From: Methylibium sp965279545
Lineage (GTDB): Bacteria; Pseudomonadota; Gammaproteobacteria; Burkholderiales; Burkholderiaceae_C
NCBI RefSeq assembly: GCF_965279545.1
Contig: NZ_OZ257250.1
Span: 558,001-622,000, forward strand
Direction: 5' to 3'
DNA: 64,000 nt
The translations under genes were made by a program, and so were the position numbers. Under the pieces are notes generated by a model. It searched no databases. It saw only the letters and a program-made list of their open reading frames with translations, and had not been told where the DNA came from. Below are positions 49,572 through 57,961 of the stretch, piece by piece; position 1 is the first letter of the stretch, and each line of letters begins with the position of its first letter.

Positions 49572-50710
49572 AGCGCCTGTTGCTGATTGGTGCGGGCCAT
49601 GCCCATGCACAGGTCTTGCTCGACTGGATTGCCGCGCCGCTGCCCGGCGTCGAACTCGTGCTCGTTTCGCCCAGTGCACAGGCGCCCTATTCCGGCATGG
49701 TGCCAGGTTGGCTCGCCGGGGTTTACGACTACGACGACATCTGCATCGACTTCAAAGCGCTGGCTCGTGCGGCTGGGGCTCACCTCGTCATCGACACACT
49801 GGCCAGTCTCGACCCGAACCGCCCCAGCGCGCGCCTGACCAGCGGCACGCAACTCGGCTACGACCTGCTGTCGCTCAATGTCGGATCGACGTTGAACCCG
49901 CCGACGCCCTGCTGTCACACCCAGGTACTCGCGCTGCGCCCGTTGGCCAGCTTGCGCACAGCGTGGGAAACACTGCTGGGCAAACTGGCGTCGGACCCAG
50001 CCGACAGCGCGCTGACGGTCACCGCCGTGGGAGGCGGCGCGGCCGGTGTGGAAGCGCTGTTGGCCGTGCTGGCACGGCTGCGCTCGATGCAGCCGCTGAG
50101 GTCTGTTCACGGCACGCTGGTCTCGCGCAACACGGTGCTGTTGGCAGATCTCGCACCGAGGGCGGCCGTCGCGGCACGGGCAGCGCTGGCATCGGCCAGT
50201 GTGGTGGTGCAATTGGGCGCCGCCTATGCCGATGCGGCGACACCGGTGAGTGATCTGTTGCTGTGGGCGGCGGGCGCCGAAGCGCATGCTTGGCAGCCTT
50301 ACTGCGGCCTGGCGGTCAACGCGCAGGGTTTCATCCGCATCGACGGCCGGCTGCGATCAATTTCGCACCCAAACGTCTACGCGGTGGGCGACTGCGCCGA
50401 CAGCCCCGCGCCGCTACCTAAAGCCGGCGTCCACGCGGTGCGCATGGGATCGGTGCTGTCACGCAACCTGCGCGCCGCGCTGGGCATTGGCACCGCAGCC
50501 GAGCACCGCCCACAGCGCCGGACGCTTGCACTGTTGTCCACCGCCGACGGTCGTGCCATCGCATCATGGGGAGGCTGGTCGACCAACGGTCGTTGGGCCC
50601 AGCGCTGGAAGAACCATCTCGACCGTGGATTCCTGGGGAAGTTTTCCGACGCGGCAGATCATTCGTTCCGGACTTCACCGGTTCGCTCAAACAGCGTCCC
50701 TCGGGCATGA
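49568..50710 (+). CDS. FAD-dependent oxidoreductase of the SelD-associated family
   Basis: A 380-residue NDH-2-like flavoprotein. LLLIGAGHAHAQVLLDW is the FAD loop with the HAH motif found in the N-terminal domain fused to some selenophosphate synthetases (TIGR03169 pattern). Other features are SGMVPGWLAG, VTAVGGGAAGVE and VYAVGDCADSPAPLPKAGVHAV. There is no SelD domain here. It may handle arsenic redox chemistry or quinone reduction for the pathway; substrate unknown. Linked by ATGA to both neighbours. Confidence 0.85.
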   Translation: MKRLLLIGAGHAHAQVLLDWIAAPLPGVELVLVSPSAQAPYSGMVPGWLAGVYDYDDICIDFKALARAAGAHLVIDTLASLDPNRPSARLTSGTQLGYDLLSLNVGSTLNPPTPCCHTQVLALRPLASLRTAWETLLGKLASDPADSALTVTAVGGGAAGVEALLAVLARLRSMQPLRSVHGTLVSRNTVLLADLAPRAAVAARAALASASVVVQLGAAYADAATPVSDLLLWAAGAEAHAWQPYCGLAVNAQGFIRIDGRLRSISHPNVYAVGDCADSPAPLPKAGVHAVRMGSVLSRNLRAALGIGTAAEHRPQRRTLALLSTADGRAIASWGGWSTNGRWAQRWKNHLDRGFLGKFSDAADHSFRTSPVRSNSVPRA

Positions 50711-50724
50711 AAGGAAAACACTCC

Positions 50725-51762
50725 ATGCACAGCATCGTTCAAGACTACTACGGCCGGCAACTGCAGAGCACCGGCGACCTGAAAACCACCGCGTGCTGCG
50801 ACATCAGCCAGATGCCCGAGTGGCTCAAGCCACTGCTTTCGAAGATTCACCCGGAGGTGCAGTCCCGCTACTACGGGTGCGGTCTGGTGTGCCCACCCGT
50901 GCTGGAGGGTTGCCGGGTGCTCGATCTGGGCTGCGGCGCCGGGCGCGACGTATTTCTGCTGGCCCAGCTCGTCGGCCCGCAGGGCGAGGTGGTCGGGGTC
51001 GACATGACCGACGAGCAGCTCGCCGTGGCGCAAAACCACCGTGCGCACCATGCACAAGCATTCGGCTTCGACAACGTGAGTTTTCTGCATGGCTACATCG
51101 AACGCCTGGACGAACTCGGCCTGCAGCCCGGCAGCTTCGACGTCATCGTCTCGAACTGCGTGGTCAACCTGTCGCCCGACAAGGACGCGGTACTGCGCGG
51201 CGTGCAGGGCCTGCTCAAGCCGGGTGGCGAGTTCTACTTCTCCGATGTCTATGCGGACCGTCGCGTGCCCGACGCCGTGCGCAACGATCCCGTGCTGTAC
51301 GGCGAATGCCTGGGCGGCGCGCTGTACTGGAACGACTTCATGCGCCTGGCACAGCGCCAGGGCTGCGCCGATCCGCGCTTGGTGGAAGATCGGCCGCTGG
51401 CCGTCACCGACCCCTTGCTGGCCGACAAGCTGGGCAACCTGCGCTTCTTCTCGGCCACCTACCGCCTGTTCAAGCTCGCCAGGCTCGAAACAGCATGCGA
51501 AGACTACGGCCAGGCGGTGATCTACCGCGGCAGCATGGCGCGGCAGCCACACCGCTTCGTATTGGACAAGCACCACGACATCGAGACCGGGCGTGTCTTT
51601 CCAGTGTGTGGCAACACCTGGCGCATGTTGCACGACACGCGCTTGGCACCGCACTTCGAGTTCATCGGCAACTTCGACCGCCACCACGGCCTGTTTGAAG
51701 GCTGCGGCGGCAGCCTGCCGTTCGATGCCGCCGGCACTGTCTCATCAACCCCCTGTTGCTGA
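50725..51762 (+). CDS. arsM: Arsenite S-adenosylmethionine methyltransferase ArsM
   Basis: A 345-residue enzyme methylating As(III). The SAM motif is VLDLGCGAGRDVFLLAQLVG near residue 62. The arsenic-binding cysteines are in place: TACCDI near residue 24, SNCVVNLSPDK and YGECLGGALYW. A C-terminal extension with HFEFIGNFDRHHGLFEGCGG is common. The start at 50725 has AAGGA upstream; an ATG at 50707 overlaps the previous stop and would add six residues. It supplies dimethylarsenic to ArsS. Confidence 0.94.
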   Translation: MHSIVQDYYGRQLQSTGDLKTTACCDISQMPEWLKPLLSKIHPEVQSRYYGCGLVCPPVLEGCRVLDLGCGAGRDVFLLAQLVGPQGEVVGVDMTDEQLAVAQNHRAHHAQAFGFDNVSFLHGYIERLDELGLQPGSFDVIVSNCVVNLSPDKDAVLRGVQGLLKPGGEFYFSDVYADRRVPDAVRNDPVLYGECLGGALYWNDFMRLAQRQGCADPRLVEDRPLAVTDPLLADKLGNLRFFSATYRLFKLARLETACEDYGQAVIYRGSMARQPHRFVLDKHHDIETGRVFPVCGNTWRMLHDTRLAPHFEFIGNFDRHHGLFEGCGGSLPFDAAGTVSSTPCC

Positions 51763-51777
51763 ACGAAGGCCTTCCCC

Positions 51778-52608
51778 ATGAAAGCGTTCAAACTCAACCG
51801 CCGCCGCGCGCTGGCCAGTGCCGCCGTCGCACTGGCCGGGCTCGACCGCACCCACGCCGCCGAAGGCAAGCTCACGCTCACCGGCTCAAGCACGGTCGCG
51901 CCGCTGGCCCTGGAGATGGCCAAGCGCTTCGAGAAGCAGAACCCCGGCGTGCGCATTGATGTGCAATCGGGCGGCTCGTCGCGCGGCATTGCCGATGCAC
52001 GCAGCGGCGCAGCGCAGATCGGTCTGGTCTCGCGTGCCTTGAAGGCCGAGGAGCACGATCTCCTTGCACACACCGTGGCCCTGGACGGGATCAGCATCAT
52101 CCTTCATCGCAGCAACCCGGTGGCTTTGCTCAGCGACGCGCAGATCAAGGCCATCTACACCGGCCAGGTGCGCCACTGGCGCGAGGCCGGCGGGCCCGAT
52201 CTGCCGATCACCGTTGTCAACAAGGCCGAAGGGCGCTCGACGCTCGAACTCTTCCTGCACTACTTCGAACTCACCAACAGCCAGATCAAGCCGCAGGTCG
52301 TGATCGGCGACAACGCGCAGGGCATCAAGACCGTGGCCGGCAACCCGGGGGCGATCGGCTACGTTTCGATCGGCGCGGCCGACTACGAAGCCCGGCAGGG
52401 CGCGGCCATCAAGCTGCTGCCGATGGGCGGCGTGGCGGCCAGCGTGGCGCAGGTGCGTGCCGGCAAGTTCCCACTGTCGCGCCCGCTCAACCTGGTCACG
52501 CGCGGGCAGCCCACGGGCTTGGCGCTGGCCTTCATCGAGTTCGCCAAGTCCAAGGCCACCCATGATCTTGTCGAAGCCCAGTTTTTTGTTGCGCTCGACG
52601 CGCCCTGA
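51778..52608 (+). CDS. pstS: Phosphate-type substrate-binding protein PstS
   Basis: A 276-residue periplasmic binding protein with a Tat-like signal (RRRALASAAVALAGLDRTHAA). LTGSSTVAPLALEMAKRFE, QSGGSSRGIADARSGAAQIGLVSR and IYTGQVRHW are PstS-type anion-binding elements. It begins 15 bp after arsM. A dedicated phosphate system in an arsenic island could favour phosphate over arsenate or even import arsenate; that is inference. The 3' end overlaps pstC by 47 bp. Confidence 0.92.
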   Translation: MKAFKLNRRRALASAAVALAGLDRTHAAEGKLTLTGSSTVAPLALEMAKRFEKQNPGVRIDVQSGGSSRGIADARSGAAQIGLVSRALKAEEHDLLAHTVALDGISIILHRSNPVALLSDAQIKAIYTGQVRHWREAGGPDLPITVVNKAEGRSTLELFLHYFELTNSQIKPQVVIGDNAQGIKTVAGNPGAIGYVSIGAADYEARQGAAIKLLPMGGVAASVAQVRAGKFPLSRPLNLVTRGQPTGLALAFIEFAKSKATHDLVEAQFFVALDAP

Positions 52609-53455
52609 CGCCGACCGGCTGACCGGCCGCGCACTCGGCGCGCTGGTCGTCGGCGCGGTGCTGCTGCTGGCGCTGGTGCTGGGCTTTCTGGCGCGCGAGG
52701 CCGCGCCGGTGCTGACGCTGCACGGCCTGTCCCGCTTCGTCGCCAGCGACGGCTGGTTCCCGCTCGAACAGCGTCTGGGCCTGCTGCCGATGGTGTGGGC
52801 CACGCTGGCGGCCGCGCTAGGCGCGTTGCTGCTGGCAGCGCCGCTAGGCCTGGGCGTCGCGGTCTTCGTCTGCTTCTACGCCGGCGCGGCCACTGCACGC
52901 GCGCTGCGCCTGATGCTGGCCTTGCTGGCCGGCATCCCGTCGGTGGTGTTCGGCCTGTGGGGCTTGACCGTGCTGGTGCCGTTGATCGCACGTTGGCAGC
53001 CACCCGGTGCCAGCCTGCTGGCGGCAATGCTCATCCTGGCGCTGATGGTGGTGCCGACGGTGGCGCTGACCGGCGCTTCAGCCCTGACCGCGGTGCCGCA
53101 GCCGCTGCTGCGCGGCACCGCGGCGCTCGGCCTCTCGCAGACGGGTGCGATTCTCGGTGTGGTGTTGCCGGCAGCGCGGCCGGGCATTGTCGGCGGCATG
53201 GTACTGGCCGCTGCGCGGGCGCTCGGTGAAACGATGGCCGTGCTGATGGTGGCCGGCAATGTGGTTCAAACGCCGGGCAGCGTCTTCGACCCGGTGCGCG
53301 TGCTCACGGCCAACATAGCGCTTGAAATGGCTTACGCCACCGGCGAGCATCGCGCCGCGCTGTTTGCGTCCGGCCTGCTGCTCGGCATGCTGGTACTGGC
53401 GCTGGCCGCGGCCGCGGCGCGCACGACGCGCGGGAGCACACATGCTCTCAAGTAA
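52562..53455 (+). CDS. pstC: Phosphate ABC transporter permease PstC
   Basis: A 297-residue permease with six helices. Landmarks are GLLPMVWATLAAALGALLLAAPLG, LLAGIPSVVFGLWGL and the EAA-like loop GLSQTGAILGVVLPAARPGIVGGMVLAAARALGETMAVLMVAGN (shown here as consecutive blocks). The ATG at 52562 lies inside pstS. It overlaps pstA by 14 bp. Confidence 0.92.
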   Translation: MILSKPSFLLRSTRPDADRLTGRALGALVVGAVLLLALVLGFLAREAAPVLTLHGLSRFVASDGWFPLEQRLGLLPMVWATLAAALGALLLAAPLGLGVAVFVCFYAGAATARALRLMLALLAGIPSVVFGLWGLTVLVPLIARWQPPGASLLAAMLILALMVVPTVALTGASALTAVPQPLLRGTAALGLSQTGAILGVVLPAARPGIVGGMVLAAARALGETMAVLMVAGNVVQTPGSVFDPVRVLTANIALEMAYATGEHRAALFASGLLLGMLVLALAAAAARTTRGSTHALK

Positions 53456-54389
53456 ATGTGGCTTTGCCACTTTGCTTGACCCCCGCGGGGGGCGGGCTGG
53501 GCGCGGCCCGGCCCTGGGGGCGCTCAGTAAGAGCACGAGCCCGTTGCCTAGGCGCTGGCGCGATGCGGTCTTTGCCGCCGTGGTCTGCGGCGCCACCGGC
53601 GTGGTCGTGCTGGCGCTGGGCTGGATCCTGTGGGACGTGGTGCGCCAGGGCGCAACGCAACTGTCGTGGGACTACTTGTGGAGCGAGCCGCGCCAATCGG
53701 GGCGTGCTGGCGGCATCGCGCCGATCCTCGTCTCCACGCTCGCGGTGCTGCTGGTGGCGCTGCTGTCGGCGGTGCCGCTGGGCGTCGGTGCGGCGGTGTG
53801 GCTGGTCGAGTTCGGTAGCCGCCACCGCGGCACACAGGCCAGCGTACGCCTGGCGCTCGACGCGCTGGCGGGCGTGCCCTCGATCGTCTTTGGTTTGTTC
53901 GGCAGCGCCTTCTTCAGCGTCTTTCTCGGCCTCGGGTTTTCGGTTCTCTCGGGCGGGCTGACGCTGGCCTGCATGATCCTGCCGATCGTCATCCGCACCA
54001 GTGAAGCCGGCCTGTCGGCGTTGCCGACCGATTGGCGGCCGAGCGCCGCCGCGCTTGGTCTGACCCGCACCAGCGCGCTGCGCCATCTGCTGCTGCCGGC
54101 GGCCGCACCGGCCATCATGGCAGGCGTCATGCTTGGCATCGGCCGCGCCACCGCCGAAACCGCCGCGCTGATCTTCACCAGCGGCTATGTGGACCGCATG
54201 CCCGACTCGCTGCTCGACTCGGGCCGCACGCTCGCCGTTCACATCTACGACCTGGCGATGAACGTGGCAGGCGGCGACCGCGCCGCGTACGCATCGGCCT
54301 GCGTGCTGGTGCTGCTCATCGTTTCGATCAATGTCTTGTCGTCGGCCCTCGCGCAGGGCTGGATGGCGCGAAAGATCTCGCCCTCGTGA
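53442..54389 (+). CDS. pstA: Phosphate ABC transporter permease PstA
   Basis: A 315-residue permease partner of PstC: LVSTLAVLLVALLSAVPLGVG, DALAGVPSIVFGLFG and GIGRATAETAALIFTSGY are conserved. The first ~35 residues are atypical: the DNA at about 53470-53530 is an extremely GC-rich stretch with inverted-repeat character (CCCGCGGGGGGCGGG), encoding DPRGGRAGRGPALG. It may be an inserted intergenic-type repeat, so the start could be later. The stop overlaps the pstB start as GTGA. Confidence 0.88.
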   Translation: MLSSKCGFATLLDPRGGRAGRGPALGALSKSTSPLPRRWRDAVFAAVVCGATGVVVLALGWILWDVVRQGATQLSWDYLWSEPRQSGRAGGIAPILVSTLAVLLVALLSAVPLGVGAAVWLVEFGSRHRGTQASVRLALDALAGVPSIVFGLFGSAFFSVFLGLGFSVLSGGLTLACMILPIVIRTSEAGLSALPTDWRPSAAALGLTRTSALRHLLLPAAAPAIMAGVMLGIGRATAETAALIFTSGYVDRMPDSLLDSGRTLAVHIYDLAMNVAGGDRAAYASACVLVLLIVSINVLSSALAQGWMARKISPS

Positions 54390-55240
54390 ACACACTCACC
54401 GATCTCGGCCTGGCGCCGGACGCCCCCTCGTACACGCTCGGGCAGGTGCAGAGCGGGCCGGCCTGCTGTGCGCCAGTGCCGCACCTGGCCGTGCGCGGCT
54501 TGTCGGTGGCTTATCGCGGCCACCCGGTGCTCAAAGACGTCTCGCTCGATATCTTCAAGGGCTGCATCACCGCGCTGATCGGCCCGTCGGGCTGCGGCAA
54601 GACCTCGTTCTTGACGGCGCTGAACCGCCTGTCCGACCTCGTGCCCGGCGCGCAGGTTAGCGGCAGCGTGCGTCTGGGCGACACCGATCTGGCCGACCCC
54701 GCGCTTGACGTGCGCGCGCTGCGCCAACGCGTCGGCATGATCTTTCAGAAGCCCAATCCGTTCCCGCTGTCGATCCGCCGCAACCTCGAGCTGCCACTGC
54801 GCGAGCACGGCGTGCGCCGTCGCGCCGAACTCGATGACCGCATCAAAGCGGCTCTTGTCGACGTGGGCCTGTGGGCCGAGGTGCACGACAGGCTCGACCG
54901 GCCCGCGCTCACCTTGTCCGGCGGGCAGCAGCAGCGCCTGTGCATTGCACGCGCCCTGGTGCTGCGGCCGGAGGTGCTGCTGATGGACGAACCGTGCTCG
55001 GCGCTCGACCCGATCTCATCAGCCGTGGTTGAAGACCTGATCGTGCGCCTGCGAGGCAACTACACGGTGGTTATCGTCACCCACAACCTGGCGCAGGCCC
55101 GCCGCATTGCCAACTACGCTGCATTCTTCTGGATGAAAGAGCGTGTGGGCAAACTCATCGAGTTCGGCCAGTCGCGCCACCTGTTCGAGAACCCGCGCGA
55201 TGAACTGACCGCTGCTTATGTGGGCGGGGCGCGCGGTTGA
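54386..55240 (+). CDS. pstB: Phosphate ABC transporter ATP-binding protein PstB
   Basis: A 284-residue ATPase: Walker A GPSGCGKTSFL, Q-loop MIFQKPNPFPLSI, signature LSGGQQQRLCIARAL, Walker B VLLMDEPCSALDP and H-loop VIVTHNLAQA. The N-terminal ~35 residues (with QSGPACCAPVP) are an unusual extension containing a Cys pair. GTG start at 54386 overlaps pstA. Confidence 0.93.
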   Translation: MNTLTDLGLAPDAPSYTLGQVQSGPACCAPVPHLAVRGLSVAYRGHPVLKDVSLDIFKGCITALIGPSGCGKTSFLTALNRLSDLVPGAQVSGSVRLGDTDLADPALDVRALRQRVGMIFQKPNPFPLSIRRNLELPLREHGVRRRAELDDRIKAALVDVGLWAEVHDRLDRPALTLSGGQQQRLCIARALVLRPEVLLMDEPCSALDPISSAVVEDLIVRLRGNYTVVIVTHNLAQARRIANYAAFFWMKERVGKLIEFGQSRHLFENPRDELTAAYVGGARG

Positions 55241-55271
55241 ACCTGGCATTCCCCACGAAGGATTGAACACC

Positions 55272-56117
55272 ATGCTTGCAATCATCGGCGGCACCGGTCT
55301 GTACGATCTGGCAGGCATGCAGATCGAACAGCGCATCGACGGCAGCACGCCGTTCGGCGTGCCGTCGGGCTCGGTGGTGCGCGGCCGCATCGGCAATCAG
55401 TCGCTGCTGTTCCTGGCCCGCCACGGCGCGGGTCACCGCCTGTTGCCGCATGAGGTGAACTACCGCGCGAATATCTTCGCGCTGAAGCGCGCGGGTGCGA
55501 CCATGGTGCTCGGCTTCTCGGCGGTGGGCAGCCTCGCCGAGCACATCGCGCCGGGTGATCTGGCGATGCCGGAGCAATATTTCGACTGGACGCGCGGTAC
55601 GCGCGAGCGCACGTTCTTCGGCCATGGGGTGGCGGCGCATGTATCGACCGCCAATCCGGTCAGCGCCGCGCTGGTCGATGCCGCAGCGGCCTCAGCGCAG
55701 TTGCTCGGCATCACGCTGCACCGCGGCCTGACCTACGCCTGTGTCGAGGGCCCTCGCCTGGGCACCCGGGCCGAGAGCCTGTTTCTGCGCCAGGCCGGCT
55801 GCCATCTGGTGGGCATGACCAACGTACCCGAGGCCTTCTTGGCACGGGAGGCGCAAATGGCCTACGCCACCGTGGGCATCGTCACCGACTACGACTGCTG
55901 GCTGGAAGACCCGGCGCGCCACGTCAGCGTTTCGGGGATTTTCGAGCTGTATGGGCAGAGCTTGGCCACCGCGCGCCGCCTGCTCGACCATTGGCTGGCG
56001 CAGCCGGTGCCCACCCCTGAGCTGACGATTCGAACGGCGCTGCAATCGGCCATGCTGACGCCCGATGCGGCGCTCACGCCGGCGCAGTTCAGTTGGTTGT
56101 CCGTGCTGCGGCAATAG
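55272..56117 (+). CDS. MTAP/PNP-family nucleoside phosphorylase
   Basis: A 281-residue phosphorylase of the methylthioadenosine/methylthioinosine phosphorylase type. Phosphate-site motifs are IIGGTGLYDL and LARHGAGHRLLPHEVNYRANI; the base region is CVEGPRLGTRAES and GMTNVPEAFLAREAQMAYATVGIVTDYD. In this setting it could cleave adenine from the ArsS product 5'-deoxy-5'-dimethylarsinoyl-adenosine; that step is inferred from chemistry and context. It lies 31 bp after pstB with GAAGGA before the ATG and is the last gene of the operon. Confidence 0.88.
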   Translation: MLAIIGGTGLYDLAGMQIEQRIDGSTPFGVPSGSVVRGRIGNQSLLFLARHGAGHRLLPHEVNYRANIFALKRAGATMVLGFSAVGSLAEHIAPGDLAMPEQYFDWTRGTRERTFFGHGVAAHVSTANPVSAALVDAAAASAQLLGITLHRGLTYACVEGPRLGTRAESLFLRQAGCHLVGMTNVPEAFLAREAQMAYATVGIVTDYDCWLEDPARHVSVSGIFELYGQSLATARRLLDHWLAQPVPTPELTIRTALQSAMLTPDAALTPAQFSWLSVLRQ

Positions 56118-56226
56118 CCGCGCAGCTGCCGTGATGCCCGGATGAGCATCGTGCGGTCAACGGTGGCTTGAAGACTCGGCCTCATGGCCGCGTACCAGCT
56201 GCCAATGCGCGCCATGCTACCGGCCG

Positions 56227-57705
56227 TCAGCGCAGGTCGGCATCCTCGGGCACCGATGCGCCGGCGGGATTGCGCAGGCGGGTGAGGAACCCGCTGAGCA
56301 CATAGCCGCGCTCGCTCGGCGCGAAGCGGGGGGCGAGCAAGCCGTCGTTCAACTCACGCGTGATCGCGAAGCGGTTGAAGGCGCTGGGAGGCAGGTACAG
56401 GCGGGTGTTGGGCAGGCCGTCCGAGGTTCCGTTGATATTGGCTTCCTCGAACGAGATGACACCGTCGCCGTTCTTGTCCACCTTGGCCACTTCGTGGGCA
56501 TAGGCAAGGAAGAACCGTTCCGCGGTGTCGGCGACATCCGGGCGGAAGGACTTGCTTCGCAGGAAGACGTCGAACAACACTTCGAGGTCGACTGCGCTGG
56601 GCACGATGCGCAGCCGCTTCTCGGCCTGGGCCGGGTTCGTCGCTTCGGTTCGGTCCGGGTCGCGCGGATCGTTGGGGTTGTCGCCGTAGGCGATCTTGTC
56701 GTTGGTCACGCCGCGTGGCCCCGAGCCGGGGATGACCGTGCGCAGGTCTTTCAGATTGTTGTACTGCAGCCCCGCTGCGTAGGTGCCGGGAACGCCCCCG
56801 GTGAAGATCACCTCGTAATGCGGGAACACCCAGTTGGTTCCGGCGTTGAATTCCCAGTATGAATGCACGTCGCTTTGCTGCATGGCGTTGTAGGCGCCCA
56901 TGCTGACCGGGTGCGCGATGGTGTTCTTGCCAAGGTCAGGGAAACGGTCACCGGCGGTCGGGAAGCGCGCCGCCTTGCCGTCGACCGTGAAGACATTGCC
57001 GGGCCGGTTGTTGCCGTCGCCCATTGCGGCCAGTGCAGCGGCATCGGCCGGAGTGATCCTGCCAAACTGCGACGTGCCATCGGCCTTCGCTGACGCGATG
57101 GCCGGCACCGGAATGTCCTGAATCATCCAGCCTTCGTACCAACCGGCTTCGTTGTTGATGACAAACAGCCCTGAGATGTCGGTGAAGATGTCGATGAACG
57201 CACGGGGGTCATTGGGATCCGTGGGCAGTCCGGGCTTGGGTTCGAGTGCGAGGCGAACCGCTCCGACGGTGGGCAGGCCGCCGTTGGCGGCGTTGGCTGC
57301 GGTGGCGATGGCGGTGTCGTTGATGCCCGGCACCACGCTCGTGAAGACGTTGGGTTGAAAGCCGGTGGTGTCGAGCAGGTAGTACTGGAACAGCAGGCTC
57401 GATTGTGCGGCCTCCGAAAACAGGGTCATCGGCAAAAACGTATGGGGACGCTTGGCAAGGCGGATCAGCCGCTTCTTGAGCGGGGCCGGCAGCGGCTTGA
57501 TGTCGCCGCGGTTGACGAAGTCGACGATCTCGCGCTTGTTGTCGCGTTGGTCGGCTTGATCGTCCTGATCGGCCTTCTGCTGATACTTCTGCGCAAACAA
57601 TCCGCGATGGGATTGCGCCGCAACCTGAGTGGCAAAGATGGCCCCACCAAGAAGAGACAGCGACGCGGTGAGCATTGACGCTCGAAGCAAGTGTGAATTC
57701 TTCAT
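56227..57705 (-). CDS. Secreted protein with EF-hand motif, unknown function
   Basis: A 492-residue exported protein. The signal peptide is ASMLTASLSLLGGAIFATQVAAQ. The mature protein has no family I recognise; it contains PHTFLPMTLFSEAAQSSLLFQYY, GLFVINNEAGWYEGWMIQD, HPVSMGAYNAM and, near residue 420, a canonical EF-hand loop DKNGDGVISFEE. A calcium-binding, perhaps enzymatic, periplasmic or secreted role is plausible. It converges on the arsenosugar operon, and a weak operator-like repeat lies upstream. Confidence 0.75.
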   Translation of the reverse strand: MKNSHLLRASMLTASLSLLGGAIFATQVAAQSHRGLFAQKYQQKADQDDQADQRDNKREIVDFVNRGDIKPLPAPLKKRLIRLAKRPHTFLPMTLFSEAAQSSLLFQYYLLDTTGFQPNVFTSVVPGINDTAIATAANAANGGLPTVGAVRLALEPKPGLPTDPNDPRAFIDIFTDISGLFVINNEAGWYEGWMIQDIPVPAIASAKADGTSQFGRITPADAAALAAMGDGNNRPGNVFTVDGKAARFPTAGDRFPDLGKNTIAHPVSMGAYNAMQQSDVHSYWEFNAGTNWVFPHYEVIFTGGVPGTYAAGLQYNNLKDLRTVIPGSGPRGVTNDKIAYGDNPNDPRDPDRTEATNPAQAEKRLRIVPSAVDLEVLFDVFLRSKSFRPDVADTAERFFLAYAHEVAKVDKNGDGVISFEEANINGTSDGLPNTRLYLPPSAFNRFAITRELNDGLLAPRFAPSERGYVLSGFLTRLRNPAGASVPEDADLR

Positions 57706-57763
57706 TGACTACTCCTGTGTTGAATGCGCGCAAGCGAGCGCCGACGCCAGAGCATCCTGCCGC

Positions 57764-57785
57764 CCGGAACTCATGGATGTGTCAC
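57764..57785 (-). promoter_or_regulatory. Weak candidate operator E before the EF-hand gene
   Basis: Minus strand GTGACACATCC then ATGAGTTCCGG, two 11-bp units with the TGA core, 58 bp before the start codon. Unlike operators A-D, no -10-like hexamer sits 15 bp downstream, so this is uncertain. Confidence 0.3.
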
Positions 57786-57961
57786 CGAGTTCTGGCGAGA
57801 GGTGGACAATTTGTTCTCGTTCGCAACCCCGCCCACTGCGCGCCACGCTGTACGGCACGCTTGCAGATCACTCGCGTCGTGTCGACCCTCCCGCTGGTTC
57901 GCTCTGCCCCAACGGCAATTGGTCCGGTGCGGTGCTGCGGCAACGGCGACGCGGGTGGTCG

